A stretch of 64,000 bases of DNA from Aliivibrio sp. 1S175 (lineage in GTDB: Bacteria > Pseudomonadota > Gammaproteobacteria > Enterobacterales > Vibrionaceae). The stretch covers positions 206,145 through 270,144 of the forward strand of contig NZ_MAJS01000006.1 of assembly GCF_001690985.1 (NCBI RefSeq), written 5' to 3'. Numbering within the stretch: the first letter of the stretch is position 1; the number at the start of each line of letters is the position of its first letter. A program made the position numbers and the translations under genes. The notes under the pieces are model-generated. The model was not told where the DNA came from. It ran no database searches and was given only the letters and a program-made list of their open reading frames with translations. This document shows, piece after piece, positions 11,820 to 22,620 of this stretch.

Positions 11820-11849
11820 AAGCGGGTGATCAAAATTACCCGCTTTTTT
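11820..11849 (+). terminator. Terminator after ruvB
   Basis: A 7-bp stem (AGCGGGT / ACCCGCT) with a 10-nt loop is followed by T6, about 60 bp after the ruvB stop. Confidence 0.88.
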
Positions 11850-12004
11850 GTATAAGAAATGTGTAAAATGTGAAAAATAAGAGATTATGTAAAAAAAACT
11901 GTAATTAACTTTCAAATTTTAGACAAATCTTTTGAAAGATATCGTGTTTCCTATTAATATTAGCAGGTTCTATATTAGGTTATGCTTAACATTAAGCTAA
12001 CGTT

Positions 12005-12018
12005 TTGATTACAATCAT
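12005..12018. promoter_or_regulatory. FNR-type site upstream of cydA
   Basis: TTGAT-TACA-ATCAT matches the FNR consensus TTGAT-N4-ATCAA in 9 of 10 positions, 114 bp upstream of the cydA start. Cytochrome bd operons are classically controlled by oxygen through FNR and ArcA, so the placement is sensible. The remainder of 11,850-12,131 is AT-rich and holds no gene. Confidence 0.6.
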
Positions 12019-12131
12019 GTAACACTTTGTGGTTATTAATACGGTATAAATATTAAAACCAATACAAAGTATTACGCTCACCCAAAAGTGTGAAAGCACT
12101 GTGTCATTCAGCCTGACACAAAGGAGTTCTC

Positions 12132-13721
12132 ATGATCTTTGATGTAGTGGAGTTATCGCGATTGCAGTTTGCAATGACAGCGATGTATCACTTCCTATTC
12201 GTTCCCCTGACTTTAGGTATGGCCTTTCTATTGGCTATCATGGAGTCGTTATATGTAATGACCGACAAACAAATCTACAAGGACATGACTAAGTTCTGGG
12301 GTAAGTTGTTCGGTATTAATTTCGCATTAGGTGTTGCTACAGGCCTAACGATGGAATTCCAGTTTGGTACTAACTGGTCTTACTACTCTCACTATGTTGG
12401 TGATATTTTCGGTGCGCCTCTCGCGATCGAAGCACTAATGGCTTTTTTCTTAGAATCTACTTTTGTTGGTTTATTCTTCTTTGGTTGGGATCGTTTATCA
12501 AAACGTCAGCACCTTACTGTAACTTGGTTAGTGGCGTTAGGGTCAAACTTCTCTGCTCTTTGGATTCTAGTAGCGAATGGCTGGATGCAAAACCCAGTAG
12601 GCGCCGAATTTAACTTTGAAACCATGCGTATGGAAATGGTAAGTTTTGCTGAAGTGGTATTGAACCCAGTAGCTCAAGTTAAGTTCGTACATACAGTAGC
12701 ATCAGGCTACACCTGTGGTGCAATGTTCGTTCTTGGTATCAGTTCTTACTACCTATTAAAAGGTCGTGATGTTGCCTTTGCACGTCGTTCATTCGCAATT
12801 GCTGCATCTTTCGGCATGGCATCAATTTTATCTGTAATGGTACTTGGTGATGAATCTGGTTATGAACTGGGTGAAGTTCAACAAGTTAAGCTAGCAGCAA
12901 TCGAAGCTGAATGGCATACAGAAGAAGCACCGGCGGCATTTACTGTATTTGGTTTACCAAACCAAGAGTCAATGGAAACGGATTACGCAATTAAGATCCC
13001 TTATGTTATGGGTATTATTGCAACGCGTTCATTAGATAAACAAGTAACAGGCTTACGTGATCTAAAAGAGCAACACGAAGTACGTATCCGTAATGGTATG
13101 ATTGCTTATGAATTGCTAGAAAAATTACGTAATGGTGATAAAACACCTGAAAATATCGCAGCATTTGATGATGTTAAACATGACCTAGGTTACGGCTTAT
13201 TACTTAAGCGCTATACCGACAATGTCGTTGATGCAACAGAAGAGCAAATTAAAGCCGCTGCGGATGATTCAATCCCAACAGTTTGGCCTCTATTCTTCTC
13301 GTTCCGTATCATGGTTGCTTGTGGTGTAGCAATGCTACTTATCTTCGGTTTTGCCTTTGTTCAGACGTGTCGTCAGAAAATTGGTCAAAAATCATGGTTA
13401 CTTAAGGCGGCCTTATTTGGTATGCCACTACCATGGATCGCAATTGAAGCTGGTTGGTTTGTCGCAGAATATGGTCGTCAACCATGGGCAGTTGGTGAAA
13501 TATTACCAGTAAATGTTGCTGCGTCTGCATTGACAGTGCCTGAGATTTTAACCTCAATGGCAATGATTATTGGTCTGTACACGATATTCTTGATTGCTGA
13601 AGTTTACCTAATGGTGAAATTCGCACGCAAAGGTCCTAGCAGCTTGAAAACTGGCCGTTATCACTTTGAGCAAGATGGTCAAGATTCAGAAGCGAAATTA
13701 TCTCGCCAAGTAGAAGCATAA
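12132..13721 (+). CDS. cydA: Cytochrome bd-I ubiquinol oxidase subunit I
   Basis: CydA carries the haems b558, b595 and d and the quinol-oxidising Q-loop of the high-affinity terminal oxidase in the inner membrane. The 529-residue, multi-TM protein has His20 in the first helix ([13 protein letters not shown]; equivalent to His19 of E. coli), [14 protein letters not shown] near residues 186-199 with the second haem ligand, and a long charged Q-loop around residues 245-385. An AAGGAG ribosome binding site lies just before the ATG. cydB, cydX and ybgE follow in tight succession. Confidence 0.99.
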   Translation: MIFDVVELSRLQFAMTAMYHFLFVPLTLGMAFLLAIMESLYVMTDKQIYKDMTKFWGKLFGINFALGVATGLTMEFQFGTNWSYYSHYVGDIFGAPLAIEALMAFFLESTFVGLFFFGWDRLSKRQHLTVTWLVALGSNFSALWILVANGWMQNPVGAEFNFETMRMEMVSFAEVVLNPVAQVKFVHTVASGYTCGAMFVLGISSYYLLKGRDVAFARRSFAIAASFGMASILSVMVLGDESGYELGEVQQVKLAAIEAEWHTEEAPAAFTVFGLPNQESMETDYAIKIPYVMGIIATRSLDKQVTGLRDLKEQHEVRIRNGMIAYELLEKLRNGDKTPENIAAFDDVKHDLGYGLLLKRYTDNVVDATEEQIKAAADDSIPTVWPLFFSFRIMVACGVAMLLIFGFAFVQTCRQKIGQKSWLLKAALFGMPLPWIAIEAGWFVAEYGRQPWAVGEILPVNVAASALTVPEILTSMAMIIGLYTIFLIAEVYLMVKFARKGPSSLKTGRYHFEQDGQDSEAKLSRQVEA

Positions 13722-13738
13722 CAACGGAGATTTGAGTA

Positions 13739-14875
13739 ATGTTTGATTACGAAGTATTGCGATTTGTTTGGTGGGCATTGATCGGTGTATTACTGATTGG
13801 TTTCGCTGTAACAGATGGCTTTGATATGGGTGTAGGTGCATTAGTGCCTATCATCGGTAAAACAGATACAGAACGTCGAGTGATGATTAACTCAATCGCT
13901 CCTCACTGGGAAGGTAACCAGGTTTGGTTAGTAACTGCTGGTGGTGCATTGTTTGCTGCATGGCCTTTAGTCTACGCAGCGTCATTCTCTGGTTTCTATT
14001 TAGCGATGATGCTGACGTTAGCGGCATTATGGTTTCGTCCAGTAGGTTTCGATTACCGTTCTAAAATTGAAGATAAGCGCTGGCGTTCGGCATGGGATGC
14101 TGCAATCTTCATTGGTAGCTTTGTTCCACCAATTATTTTTGGTGTTGCATTTGGTAACCTTCTTCAAGGGGTTCCATTTGAACTGAATAACCTAATGATG
14201 CTTAAGTATCATGGTGGATTTTTTGACCTACTAAATCCGTTTGCATTAATTTGTGGTTTGGTAAGCTCTGCAATGTTTGTATTGCAGGGTGCTACTTGGT
14301 TACAAATGAAAACAACCGATCAAATTCATGCACGAGCAAGTCAAGTTTCAATGATTTGTTCAGCATTGATTATCGTATTGTTTACCGTTGCCGGTTTTTG
14401 GGCTCAAAGCATTGAAGGCTTCGTGATTACAAGTGTTATGGATCATAACGCGCCATCAGATCCTTTAAATAAAGATGTTATCCGTCAAGTAGGCGCTTTA
14501 TTCTTAAACTTTAAAGAATACCCACTACTATGGATTGCACCAGCTCTTGCGGTTGTTATGCCTGTAATTGCTATGATTGCGACTAAGCTGAAAAAAGCAT
14601 GGGTTGCGTTTATTGCATCAAGCCTAACCAATGCAGGTGTTATTTTAACATCTGGCTTTGCACTGTTCCCATTTGTAATGCCATCAAGCTTAAACCCAGA
14701 TCATAGTTTGACTATGTGGGATTCAACATCAAGTGAGCTAACATTGAATATTATGACAGTAGTTGCAGTAGTAATGGTTCCGACTATTCTTGCTTATACT
14801 GCATGGACTTATTACAAAATGTTTGGCCGTATCGACACTAAGTTTGTTGAAGAAAACAAAAATTCGCTTTATTAA
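13739..14875 (+). CDS. cydB: Cytochrome bd-I ubiquinol oxidase subunit II
   Basis: CydB is the second core subunit of the cytochrome bd oxidase. The 378-residue protein has eight to nine hydrophobic helices and the family N-terminus MFDYEVLRFVWWALIGVLLIGFAVTDGFD (given as a span, residues 1-29), followed by GNQVWLVTAGGALFAAWP near residues 60-77. It starts 17 bp after cydA and ends 11 bp before cydX. Confidence 0.99.
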   Translation: MFDYEVLRFVWWALIGVLLIGFAVTDGFDMGVGALVPIIGKTDTERRVMINSIAPHWEGNQVWLVTAGGALFAAWPLVYAASFSGFYLAMMLTLAALWFRPVGFDYRSKIEDKRWRSAWDAAIFIGSFVPPIIFGVAFGNLLQGVPFELNNLMMLKYHGGFFDLLNPFALICGLVSSAMFVLQGATWLQMKTTDQIHARASQVSMICSALIIVLFTVAGFWAQSIEGFVITSVMDHNAPSDPLNKDVIRQVGALFLNFKEYPLLWIAPALAVVMPVIAMIATKLKKAWVAFIASSLTNAGVILTSGFALFPFVMPSSLNPDHSLTMWDSTSSELTLNIMTVVAVVMVPTILAYTAWTYYKMFGRIDTKFVEENKNSLY

Positions 14876-14886
14876 GGAGCATAACA

Positions 14887-14994
14887 ATGTGGTATTTTGC
14901 ATGGATCCTAGGCGTGCTACTAGCATGTTCATTTGCAATCATTAATGCTCTTTGGCTAGAGCATTCAGAAATGATGGACAAAGACAGTGAGTAA
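14887..14994 (+). CDS. cydX: Cytochrome bd-I small subunit CydX
   Basis: CydX is a single-helix accessory subunit that stabilises the haems of cytochrome bd-I. The 35-residue frame begins MWYFAWILGVLLACSFAI and has the conserved Glu of the family in ALWLEHSE. A GGAG ribosome binding site precedes the ATG (AAGGAGCATAACA). It overlaps the next gene, ybgE, by 8 bp. The gene is short enough to be missed by ordinary gene calling. Confidence 0.95.
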   Translation: MWYFAWILGVLLACSFAIINALWLEHSEMMDKDSE

Positions 14995-15289
14995 TCTCGC
15001 TGACAAAATAGACAATGTTCAACGCCCAATCAATAATATTATCGTACGATTATTATTAGTTGGGGCGGCTATTTTCCACATGGCAATGCTAATGTGGGAG
15101 CCAACAGTATATTCTGAACAAATTGGTGGCTTTGGTGGGTTGTTAGCCCCTAGCTTGATTTATTCGGTCTGTACGGCATTCATTTTTGCTGTTGGATTTG
15201 TTCCGCAAAAATGGATTTGGAAGTTGTTATTTAGTCCGTATTTTTCAATATTGTTTTTAGGCTACTTTAGTTACCTGTATTTTATGTAA
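14987..15289 (+). CDS. ybgE: Cyd operon protein YbgE
   Basis: YbgE is a small inner-membrane protein encoded in cyd operons; its role is not established. The 100-residue frame starts at GTG inside the end of cydX and has three hydrophobic segments (IIVRLLLVGAAIFHMAMLMW; SLIYSVCTAFIFAVGFV; ILFLGYFSYLYFM). A terminator follows, which partly separates the cyd genes from ybgC-tol. Confidence 0.92.
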   Translation: MSNLADKIDNVQRPINNIIVRLLLVGAAIFHMAMLMWEPTVYSEQIGGFGGLLAPSLIYSVCTAFIFAVGFVPQKWIWKLLFSPYFSILFLGYFSYLYFM

Positions 15290-15331
15290 CTTTAAGCGCC
15301 TCATATAATTCGTATATTGGAACATCATACT

Positions 15332-15374
15332 AAGCGGTTTATTATTTTTTTAAGTAATGAACCGCTTTTTTTTT
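15332..15374 (+). terminator. Terminator between ybgE and ybgC
   Basis: An 8-bp stem (AAGCGGTT / AACCGCTT) with a 20-nt loop is followed by T8. It marks the end of the cydABX-ybgE unit. Confidence 0.8.
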
Positions 15375-15472
15375 GACGATTTAGCTCCAAAATCCAGATT
15401 TCATATAGTGAAAATAGTAAGTTATCAGTTATAGTTACCCTATTATTTTTCAATAAAAAGAGAAATGTTGTA

Positions 15473-15883
15473 GTGAATAAAAGCGCATTTAGATGGCCTA
15501 TAACCATTTATTATGAAGATACCGATGCCGGTGGCGTTGTTTATCATTCCAATTACCTTAAATTTTTTGAGCGAGCACGTACAGAATTATTACGTCATCA
15601 TGGTGTTTCTCAAAAAGTGTTATTAGAAAAATCAGTAGGATTTGTCGTTAAAAATGTAACGATGGACTTCATTCAAGGGGCTCGCCTAGATGAGCAACTT
15701 ATTGTTGAAACATTCATAACAGAAATTAAAAGGGTATCACTGACCTTTTGTCAGTTATTGGTTAATTTTGAAGGGAAAGTATTGTGCAAAGCTACAGTTA
15801 AGGTAGCCTGTATTGATAACGCTAAAATGAAACCAACAGCGATACCATTATTTATACTATCGGAGATATCTTGTGACAGGTGA
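15473..15883 (+). CDS. ybgC: Tol-Pal system-associated acyl-CoA thioesterase
   Basis: YbgC is a hotdog-fold thioesterase linked to phospholipid metabolism and encoded at the head of tol-pal operons. The 136-residue frame starts at GTG. It has the active-site segment [26 protein letters not shown] (residues 13-38), with the catalytic Asp. It overlaps tolQ by 11 bp. Confidence 0.96.
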   Translation: MNKSAFRWPITIYYEDTDAGGVVYHSNYLKFFERARTELLRHHGVSQKVLLEKSVGFVVKNVTMDFIQGARLDEQLIVETFITEIKRVSLTFCQLLVNFEGKVLCKATVKVACIDNAKMKPTAIPLFILSEISCDR

Positions 15884-16559
15884 ACTATCAATTCTCGATC
15901 TATTTTTACAAGCTAGTTTATTAGTTAAGATCGTGATGCTTATTTTATTGAGCTTATCTGTAATGTCATGGGCAATGATTTTTAAACGCTCAAAAGTATT
16001 AGCGGTTGCTAGGAGTGATGCAGAGCGTTTTGAAGATAAATTTTGGTCAGGAATGGACTTAGCTCAATTATTTAATGAAGTTAAAGTACGTAAAGAGAGA
16101 ATTAGTGGAACCGAGAAGATTTTTTACTCAGGTTTTAATGAGTTTTCTCGTTTATCTCGTGTAAATGGCTCGTCATCAGAAGCGGTGATGGATGGTTCAA
16201 TTCGTTCAATGCGTGTCACTGTATCTCGTGAAGTTGACAGTCTTGAAACAAATTTACCATTTTTAGCAACCGTAGGTTCAATTACACCATACATTGGTTT
16301 GTTTGGTACGGTATGGGGCATCATGCATGCATTCATTGCGTTAGGTGCAGTGAAACAAGCAACGCTAGCGATGGTTGCTCCAGGTATTGCAGAAGCTCTC
16401 GTTGCTACAGCAATGGGCTTGTTTGCTGCAATTCCAGCGGTAATTGCATATAACCGTTTAAGTGTGAAAGTAGGTAAGCTTGAACATAACTATGCTGCAT
16501 TTATGGATGAATTTACAAGTATTTTACACCGACAAGCAATGACAAGTCAGGAGAAGTAA
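15873..16559 (+). CDS. tolQ: Tol-Pal system protein TolQ
   Basis: TolQ is the proton-channel subunit of the TolQRA inner-membrane motor that drives outer-membrane constriction in division. The 228-residue MotA/TolQ/ExbB protein has three TM helices: about residues 14-36, 135-157 ([20 protein letters not shown]) and 165-190. It starts at GTG inside ybgC, and its stop codon shares one base with the tolR start. Confidence 0.98.
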   Translation: MTGELSILDLFLQASLLVKIVMLILLSLSVMSWAMIFKRSKVLAVARSDAERFEDKFWSGMDLAQLFNEVKVRKERISGTEKIFYSGFNEFSRLSRVNGSSSEAVMDGSIRSMRVTVSREVDSLETNLPFLATVGSITPYIGLFGTVWGIMHAFIALGAVKQATLAMVAPGIAEALVATAMGLFAAIPAVIAYNRLSVKVGKLEHNYAAFMDEFTSILHRQAMTSQEK

Positions 16560-17005
16560 TGTCTGGCTATCAACCGAAGAAAAGAAAATTAACAGCTGAG
16601 ATTAATGTCGTTCCATATATTGATGTCATGTTAGTACTACTAATTATCTTTATGGTAACCGCTCCGTTTGTAACTCAAGGCGTAGATGTTGAGTTGCCAG
16701 AGATGACGAATACGAAATCAGCACAAGCGATGGCAGGAGAAGATCCAAATGCTACGTTTATTATTGTTGAAGTAGATAAAGACGGCAATCTCGGTTTAAG
16801 TGTTGATAATCAAGAAGTGCGTCGTCCAATGTCTATGCAAGAAATGATCACTAACGTTAAAGCTGAATTGAGTATTAAACCAAATTCACCCGTTGCGGTT
16901 GGTGGTGATGCTAGCACGCCATATTCAGAGATAGTTCTAGTGCTTGATGAACTAAGCCGTGCAGGGGTAAGTAAAGTTGGATTACTTACCGATCTCAAGG
17001 AATAG
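16559..17005 (+). CDS. tolR: Tol-Pal system protein TolR
   Basis: TolR is the ExbD-like partner of TolQ. The 148-residue protein has one N-terminal TM helix (VVPYIDVMLVLLIIFMVTAP, residues 18-37) that includes the conserved proton-path aspartate, then a periplasmic domain that can bind peptidoglycan. It is translationally coupled to tolQ. Confidence 0.98.
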   Translation: MSGYQPKKRKLTAEINVVPYIDVMLVLLIIFMVTAPFVTQGVDVELPEMTNTKSAQAMAGEDPNATFIIVEVDKDGNLGLSVDNQEVRRPMSMQEMITNVKAELSIKPNSPVAVGGDASTPYSEIVLVLDELSRAGVSKVGLLTDLKE

Positions 17006-17020
17006 AGTGAATAATCATTG

Positions 17021-18052
17021 ATGAAATCGGATAATAATTACACTTTTGCCATCATTGTTTCTGTCGTATTGCATTTGCTACTCGTTGCTGCATTGCTTTT
17101 GGGTAGTGATTTTTCTATGGATGAAAAAAAACAACCTAATACCATTCAAGCGGTTGTTATCGACCCGAACACGATTGCAAAACAAGCTTCGCAAATTCGT
17201 CAAGAAAGAGACAGAGCGGAACGTGCAGAGAACGAGCGATTAAAACGATTAAAACAACAATCGGATCAATTGGAAAAAAATCGTAAAGCCGAAGAAGATC
17301 GAATTCGTAAACTTAAAGAGCAGCAAGTCAAAGAGAAAAAAGCAGCTCGTAAAGCAGAAGATGACAGAAAAAAAGCAGCCGTAGCTGAAAATGACCGAAA
17401 ACGTAAAGCAGAGACTGCGGCTAAGGTTGAAGCCGCAAGAGTTGCTAAAGTAAAAGCAGATAAAGAAAAAGCGGCGAAAGCGTCAGCAGAAAAAGCGAGA
17501 GTAGATAAAGAACGAGCAGCTAAAGCAGAAAAAGAACGTTTGGCTAAAGAAAAAATAGCCAAAGAAAAAGCGGCTAAAGCAGACGCTGATAAAAAAGCGA
17601 AGGCTGAAGCTGAACGAGTTGCAAAAGCGAAAGCCGCAACAGAAAAAGCACGACAAGATAAAGCTCGAGCAGCGAAAGCAGAAGCTGAGCGCAAACAAAA
17701 AGAAGCCGCGTTGAATGATATTTTTGCGGGTTTAGAAGATGAAACGGTTCAAAATAGCTCTGCGAAACAACAGCATATTGATGATGAAGTTAATCGATAT
17801 GGCGCTATTTATACTCAAATGATCCAGCAAAACTTATTAATAGATGAGGCTTATATAGGTAAAAGCTGTCGCGTGAAAATTAAATTAGCATCATCAGGGT
17901 TATTGCTATCAGTGACAACATTAAGTGGTGATGCACAAGTATGCCGTTCAGCGAAGACGGCAGTAACAAAAGTAAATGTATTCCCAATGCCAACTGACGG
18001 TGATGTTGTTGCTAAACTAACAAACATAAACCTTACGGTAGAGCCAGAATAA
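17021..18052 (+). CDS. tolA: Tol-Pal system protein TolA
   Basis: TolA spans the periplasm and links TolQR to TolB and Pal. The protein has an N-terminal TM helix (residues about 9-27, [20 protein letters not shown]), a very long Lys/Ala/Glu-rich helical stalk (residues about 50-225), and a globular C-terminal domain with two cysteines ([14 protein letters not shown] and AQVCRSAK). I chose the ATG at 17,021 over the TTG codon immediately before it. Long open frames on the other strand here are only a result of the Lys/Ala repeat composition. Confidence 0.96.
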   Translation: MKSDNNYTFAIIVSVVLHLLLVAALLLGSDFSMDEKKQPNTIQAVVIDPNTIAKQASQIRQERDRAERAENERLKRLKQQSDQLEKNRKAEEDRIRKLKEQQVKEKKAARKAEDDRKKAAVAENDRKRKAETAAKVEAARVAKVKADKEKAAKASAEKARVDKERAAKAEKERLAKEKIAKEKAAKADADKKAKAEAERVAKAKAATEKARQDKARAAKAEAERKQKEAALNDIFAGLEDETVQNSSAKQQHIDDEVNRYGAIYTQMIQQNLLIDEAYIGKSCRVKIKLASSGLLLSVTTLSGDAQVCRSAKTAVTKVNVFPMPTDGDVVAKLTNINLTVEPE

Positions 18053-18062
18053 GGAAGAACAA

Positions 18063-19415
18063 GTGTTTAAACGATGGATATTAACTCTCTTTGTCGTCTG
18101 TTTAAGTTTTAGTCAGATCGCAAGAGCAGAATTAGAACTGGTTATTACAGAAGGCGTAGATTCAGCAAGACCAATTGGCATTGTGCCTTTTAAATGGCAT
18201 GGCGAAGGCAAGTTACCACAAGATATTTCCGCTATCATTTCATCTGATTTGCAGCGCAGTGGTAAGTTTAGTCCAGTTGCTACCAATAAAATGCCACAAA
18301 CACCATATAAAGATTCGGATATTAATTACGAAGCTTGGACGAAAATGGGGGTAGACGCGATTGTTACCGGTGAAGTGAAGCTTAATGCTCAAGGTAAATA
18401 TGAAGTAACTTATAAGTTAATTGACGTTGTAAGAGGTCAATTAACAAAAGGTAACTCAAAGGCATTAAATAACGCAGGTGAACTGGTTTCAACGAAAGAC
18501 CATATTCTTGTTAATAAAGTCGCGACATTATCAACTAAGCAACTTCGTAAATACGCACACCGTATTTCTGATGTAGTCTATGAGAAATTAACCGGTGAGA
18601 GAGGGGCTTTTTTAACTCGTATTGCCTATGTTGTGGTGAGTGATAAAGCACAATATCCATACCAGTTAAGAATCGCAGATTATGATGGTTATAATGAACG
18701 TTTGGTATTGAAATCTAAACAACCAATTATGTCTCCAGCGTGGTCTCCTAATGGTAAGAGATTGGCTTATGTGAGTTTTGAAAATAGAAAATCACAAGTA
18801 TTCATTATGAATATCTATACGGGTAAGAGAGAACTAATCGCTTCTTATCCTCGTCATAATGGAGCCCCTCGCTTCTCACATGATGGCAAAGAGCTTGCGA
18901 TAGTATTATCAAAAACTGGGAGTTTGCAGGTTTATATCGTCAATTTACAGACGAAGAAAATGCGTCAAATAACTCGCGGAAGATCAAATAATACAGAACC
19001 TTTTTGGGCTCCTGATAACAAGTCTTTAATATTTACTTCAGATCGGGGTGGTAAACCTCAGATTTATAGAGTAAATTTAGAAGACGGTTTAACAAAACGT
19101 TTAACCTGGCAAGGCAGTCAAAATCTTGGTGGGCAGATTACTCCAGACGGTAAATTTATTGTTATGGTTAATCGCTCAGAGACTGGATTTAATCTAGCGA
19201 AACAAGATTTAGAAACAGGTGCCGTTCAGGTCTTAACTAAGACACTACTGGATGAGTCACCGAGTATTGCGCCTAATGGCGGCATGGTGATTTACAGTTC
19301 CATTTATAGAAAACAGAATGTACTTTCAATGGTTTCTATAGATGGCCGTTTCAAAGCTCGCTTACCAGCGACAAACGGACGTGTAAGGGCACCAGCGTGG
19401 TCGCCATTTTTATAG
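18063..19415 (+). CDS. tolB: Tol-Pal system beta-propeller protein TolB
   Basis: TolB is a periplasmic protein that binds Pal and TolA. The 450-residue protein has a signal peptide ending near IARA-ELE (residue 22), an N-terminal domain, and a six-bladed propeller with repeated [16 protein letters not shown]-like and [14 protein letters not shown]-like units from residue 200. The start is GTG, 10 bp after tolA. Confidence 0.98.
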   Translation: MFKRWILTLFVVCLSFSQIARAELELVITEGVDSARPIGIVPFKWHGEGKLPQDISAIISSDLQRSGKFSPVATNKMPQTPYKDSDINYEAWTKMGVDAIVTGEVKLNAQGKYEVTYKLIDVVRGQLTKGNSKALNNAGELVSTKDHILVNKVATLSTKQLRKYAHRISDVVYEKLTGERGAFLTRIAYVVVSDKAQYPYQLRIADYDGYNERLVLKSKQPIMSPAWSPNGKRLAYVSFENRKSQVFIMNIYTGKRELIASYPRHNGAPRFSHDGKELAIVLSKTGSLQVYIVNLQTKKMRQITRGRSNNTEPFWAPDNKSLIFTSDRGGKPQIYRVNLEDGLTKRLTWQGSQNLGGQITPDGKFIVMVNRSETGFNLAKQDLETGAVQVLTKTLLDESPSIAPNGGMVIYSSIYRKQNVLSMVSIDGRFKARLPATNGRVRAPAWSPFL

Positions 19416-19447
19416 CTACTAAATATTTAGGAAATAAGGAAAATATA

Positions 19448-20011
19448 ATGCAACTAAATAAACTTCTTAAGAGTCTTTTAATCGCGCTGCCTGTGGTTGC
19501 TCTTTCTGCTTGTAGTTCTAGCGACAGCGCAACTGACAGTACTGCTGGCCAAGAATCAACAAATGCTGCAGAAACTCAAACAACTGGCGCTGAAGGCCAA
19601 ACTGATACAACAGTTGTTTCAGCTATCGACGCTGATGCTCAAATGACAGAAGAAGAAGTTCGTGCTCAAGCAGAGCAAGAGCTTCGTAAAGTTCAAACAG
19701 TTTACTTCGCGTTTGATAACTCAACAATCTCTTCTGAATACGAAGATATGCTTGCAGCTCACGCGGCTTTCTTAAGCGCTAATGCAGACGTTAAAGTAAC
19801 AGTAGAAGGTCATGCTGATGAGCGTGGTACTCCTGAGTACAACATCGCACTAGGCGAGCGCCGTGCTAAAGCAGTTTCTAAATACCTACAAGCTCTAGGT
19901 GTTTCAGCTGATCAAATCTCTATCGTAAGCTACGGTGAAGAGAAGCCTCTAGTATTAGGTCAATCTGCTGAAGATTACGCTAAAAACCGTCGCGCAGTAT
20001 TAGTATACTAA
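19448..20011 (+). CDS. pal: Peptidoglycan-associated lipoprotein Pal
   Basis: Pal is an outer-membrane lipoprotein that binds peptidoglycan and TolB. The ATG at 19,448 gives a proper lipoprotein signal with lipobox LSAC (Cys22); the frame is open upstream into tolB, but that start would spoil the signal. The C-terminal OmpA-like domain shows [24 protein letters not shown] and [12 protein letters not shown]. The linker of residues 24-70 is Ser/Thr/Gln-rich. Confidence 0.98.
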   Translation: MQLNKLLKSLLIALPVVALSACSSSDSATDSTAGQESTNAAETQTTGAEGQTDTTVVSAIDADAQMTEEEVRAQAEQELRKVQTVYFAFDNSTISSEYEDMLAAHAAFLSANADVKVTVEGHADERGTPEYNIALGERRAKAVSKYLQALGVSADQISIVSYGEEKPLVLGQSAEDYAKNRRAVLVY

Positions 20012-20036
20012 TCGACAGTTTATAAGGCAGACTTAT

Positions 20037-20804
20037 ATGAAATACAGTAACCTTAAGCGATTAATTCCGCTTACGTTGCTGGCGAGTGCGGCGACCCTTG
20101 TGGTCGCCGCTCCTGCTCCAGTCACTGATTTAAATGCGACTTCGACTTCTTCTACTCCTGCATCTTCTTCAAGTATTGAGCGTTTAGAACGCTTAATTCA
20201 AAGTCGTAACCAAATTCAACTCCAACTTCAACAACAACTTGATGGTTTATCTGAAGAATTATCAGAGATGCGTGGAATGGTTGAACGTAATACTTACGAC
20301 CTTGAACAAATGCTAGAGCGCCAACGTCAGTTGTATATTGAAATCGACACACTGAGAACAGCAAAGCCAGTTCCTGTAGCAACACCGACCGATGCTACAG
20401 ACGCTTCATCTTCAGGTGCATATGCTACTGATACTAACGAAAATGAAGCATATCAAAACGCGGTAGATTTGATTTTAAAGAAAAAAGATTATGCAGGTGC
20501 AACTAAAGCATTCCAAGATTTTGTTGCTGCCTATCCTGATTCGGTTTACAACTCGAATGCACATTATTGGCTAGGTCAGCTTTATTTTGCGCAAAAGAAC
20601 GATATTGAAGCCGCTAAGAGTTTTGCAAAGGTAGTAAGCTACTCTGACTCTAATAAACGCGCAGATGCGTTATTGAAATTAGGTGAGCTTGCTAAACGTA
20701 ACAATAACAATGCAGCTGCAACTAAATACTATCAAAAAGTACTGAAAGAGTACCCTGATAGCACCACCGCTAAAACAGCGGATAAGCAGTTGAAGTCGTT
20801 ATAA
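20037..20804 (+). CDS. cpoB: Cell division coordinator CpoB (YbgF)
   Basis: CpoB is a periplasmic TolA-binding protein that couples peptidoglycan synthesis with outer-membrane constriction. The 255-residue protein has a signal peptide (cleavage near VVAAPAP), an N-terminal trimerising coiled coil (residues 45-110), a Thr/Ala linker, and C-terminal TPR repeats from residue 135 (AYQNAVDLILKKKDYAGATKAF onward). It is the last gene of the tol-pal unit. Confidence 0.96.
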   Translation: MKYSNLKRLIPLTLLASAATLVVAAPAPVTDLNATSTSSTPASSSSIERLERLIQSRNQIQLQLQQQLDGLSEELSEMRGMVERNTYDLEQMLERQRQLYIEIDTLRTAKPVPVATPTDATDASSSGAYATDTNENEAYQNAVDLILKKKDYAGATKAFQDFVAAYPDSVYNSNAHYWLGQLYFAQKNDIEAAKSFAKVVSYSDSNKRADALLKLGELAKRNNNNAAATKYYQKVLKEYPDSTTAKTADKQLKSL

Positions 20805-20813
20805 ATCCAATGT

Positions 20814-20841
20814 AAAAAGGAGCTCATGAGCTCCTTTTTTA
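20814..20841 (+). terminator. Terminator after cpoB
   Basis: A perfect stem with AAAGGAGCTC / GAGCTCCTTT arms and a tight AT loop is followed by Ts, just downstream of cpoB. Confidence 0.9.
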
Positions 20842-20915
20842 TTACCACTGTCTTGCCGCTTATACCATAAGGGGTATAATGCTCAGATTATTTTTAAAAA
20901 TTAATGAGCTGAGCA

Positions 20916-21965
20916 ATGGGCCATATTTTAGATCACGTCGACACGGTATATCCTTTTCCACCAAAACCTACGAAGCTAAGTGCTGATGAAAAAGCACAAT
21001 ACATAGCTAAAATTAAGCAGTTACTGAATGATAAAAATGCGGTACTAATTGCTCACTACTATACCGATCCTGAAATTCAAGCATTGGCTGAAGAAACGGG
21101 TGGTTTTGTTGGTGATTCATTAGAAATGGCTAAGTTTGGTAACCGTCATGAGGCACAAATATTAGTGATTGCTGGTGTTCGCTTTATGGGGGAGTCTGCA
21201 AAAATTCTAACGCCTGAAAAAACCATCTTAATGCCAACATTAGAAGCTGAATGTTCTCTGGATTTAGGCTGTCCTGCTGACAAGTTTACTGAGTTCTGTG
21301 ATGCTCACCCTGATCATACTGTTGTTGTATATGCGAATACATCAGCAGCAGTGAAAGCCCGTGCTGATTGGGTAGTAACGTCAAGTATTGCTCTTGAAAT
21401 TGTTGAACATCTTGATGATGAAGATAAAAAAATCATCTGGGGACCAGACCGCCATTTAGGTTCGTACATTGCTAATAAAACAGGCGCTGATATGCTGTTA
21501 TGGCAGGGCGAATGTATTGTTCATGATGAGTTCTCAGCAAAAGCATTAAAAGACGCAAAGGCACTTCATCCTGATGCTGCGGTATTAGTTCACCCTGAGT
21601 CACCAGCCAGTGTGGTTGAGTTAGCTGATGCGGTTGGTTCTACTAGCCAATTAATTAAAGCTGCTAAAGAATTACCGCAACAAAAAATGATAGTGGCAAC
21701 TGATAAAGGTATCTTTTTTAAGATGCAACAAATGGTGCCAGACAAAGAGTTATTAGAAGCGCCAACTGCTGGTGCTGGTGCAACTTGCCGTAGTTGTGCG
21801 CATTGCCCTTGGATGGCGATGAATGGTCTTGTTGCGATTGAGAAAGCCTTAAATGAAGGTGGTGCAGATCATGAAATTTTCGTTGATGAAGAGATCCGCG
21901 TAAAATCACTTATTCCACTAAATCGTATGTTAGATTTTGCGGAGCAGCTAAACGCAAATAAGTAA
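20916..21965 (+). CDS. nadA: Quinolinate synthase NadA
   Basis: NadA condenses iminoaspartate and dihydroxyacetone phosphate to quinolinate in NAD synthesis, using a [4Fe-4S] cluster. The 349-residue protein has the substrate motif [12 protein letters not shown] near residues 43-54 and cluster cysteines in [10 protein letters not shown] and [13 protein letters not shown] near residues 290-302. It is monocistronic, with its own terminator. Confidence 0.98.
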   Translation: MGHILDHVDTVYPFPPKPTKLSADEKAQYIAKIKQLLNDKNAVLIAHYYTDPEIQALAEETGGFVGDSLEMAKFGNRHEAQILVIAGVRFMGESAKILTPEKTILMPTLEAECSLDLGCPADKFTEFCDAHPDHTVVVYANTSAAVKARADWVVTSSIALEIVEHLDDEDKKIIWGPDRHLGSYIANKTGADMLLWQGECIVHDEFSAKALKDAKALHPDAAVLVHPESPASVVELADAVGSTSQLIKAAKELPQQKMIVATDKGIFFKMQQMVPDKELLEAPTAGAGATCRSCAHCPWMAMNGLVAIEKALNEGGADHEIFVDEEIRVKSLIPLNRMLDFAEQLNANK

Positions 21966-21983
21966 TTGAATAAACGATTTGAT

Positions 21984-22018
21984 AAAAAATGGCGACCTCT
22001 ATGTGGTCGCCATTTTTA
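21984..22018 (+). terminator. Terminator after nadA
   Basis: The stem AAAAATGGCGACC / GGTCGCCATTTTT is followed by TA-rich sequence. It lies between nadA and the convergent minus-strand gene ending at 22,053 and can act for both. Confidence 0.9.
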
Positions 22019-22052
22019 TTTATTAAGCATTCTTATTTTATAAAGGTTTTAA

Positions 22053-22508
22053 TTATTTTTCTTTCTCACTCAAAGCAAAGTAAATTTTAGATACGGTGAT
22101 TTCTGCAATTAAGATAGTAAACACTACAGCGAAGAAAGCCACTACACCATTCAATGGACCATCAAACGATACCTTGTCACCAAATAGAATATTAATAGCT
22201 TCTAACATAATAAACTTACTACCAACTAAAATCACATAGCTACTTAACCCTCGGTATATTTTTGGTGCTGTACCTGGTTTATTTTTAAAGTAATCTGCAA
22301 TTCGGTGTTCTGCATTGATCGATAACTTCAATAATAACTGCAATAAAATCGCAGCAGCGAATGATATAGTAAATGATTCTATGTTTACAAAATCCCAATA
22401 TTCGTCAAAAAAATTCAATACTGTTAAATCAACAAGAACTGCTAGTGTATAGCCGACAAATAAACGTTGAGGAGTATTAAAACCATATTCTTTTTCTACT
22501 GAGCTCAT
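22053..22508 (-). CDS. Hypothetical inner-membrane protein
   Basis: I do not recognise a named family. The 151-residue protein has about four hydrophobic segments: residues 16-33, 46-62, 87-105 and 120-142. The first loop carries LSINAEHRIADYF and the C-terminus is charged (ALSEKEK). Such four-helix proteins are common in Vibrionaceae without an assigned role. It is a lone gene upstream of a convergent terminator. Confidence 0.75.
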   Translation of the reverse strand: MSSVEKEYGFNTPQRLFVGYTLAVLVDLTVLNFFDEYWDFVNIESFTISFAAAILLQLLLKLSINAEHRIADYFKNKPGTAPKIYRGLSSYVILVGSKFIMLEAINILFGDKVSFDGPLNGVVAFFAVVFTILIAEITVSKIYFALSEKEK

Positions 22509-22620
22509 AATAATTCCTGATTGCTAATTAAATTGATGTAATGTTTTTATGTTTATTATATTGCCTAAATATTATTTAAATTAAAAGTGAAAGAAAATTG
22601 ATTGGCGTATAATGGTAAAT

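Noticed and set aside
17266-17698. Long minus-strand open frames inside tolA
   Set aside because: They are the complement of the Lys/Ala-rich tolA stalk and have the low-complexity Ser/Phe/Ala composition expected of a shadow.
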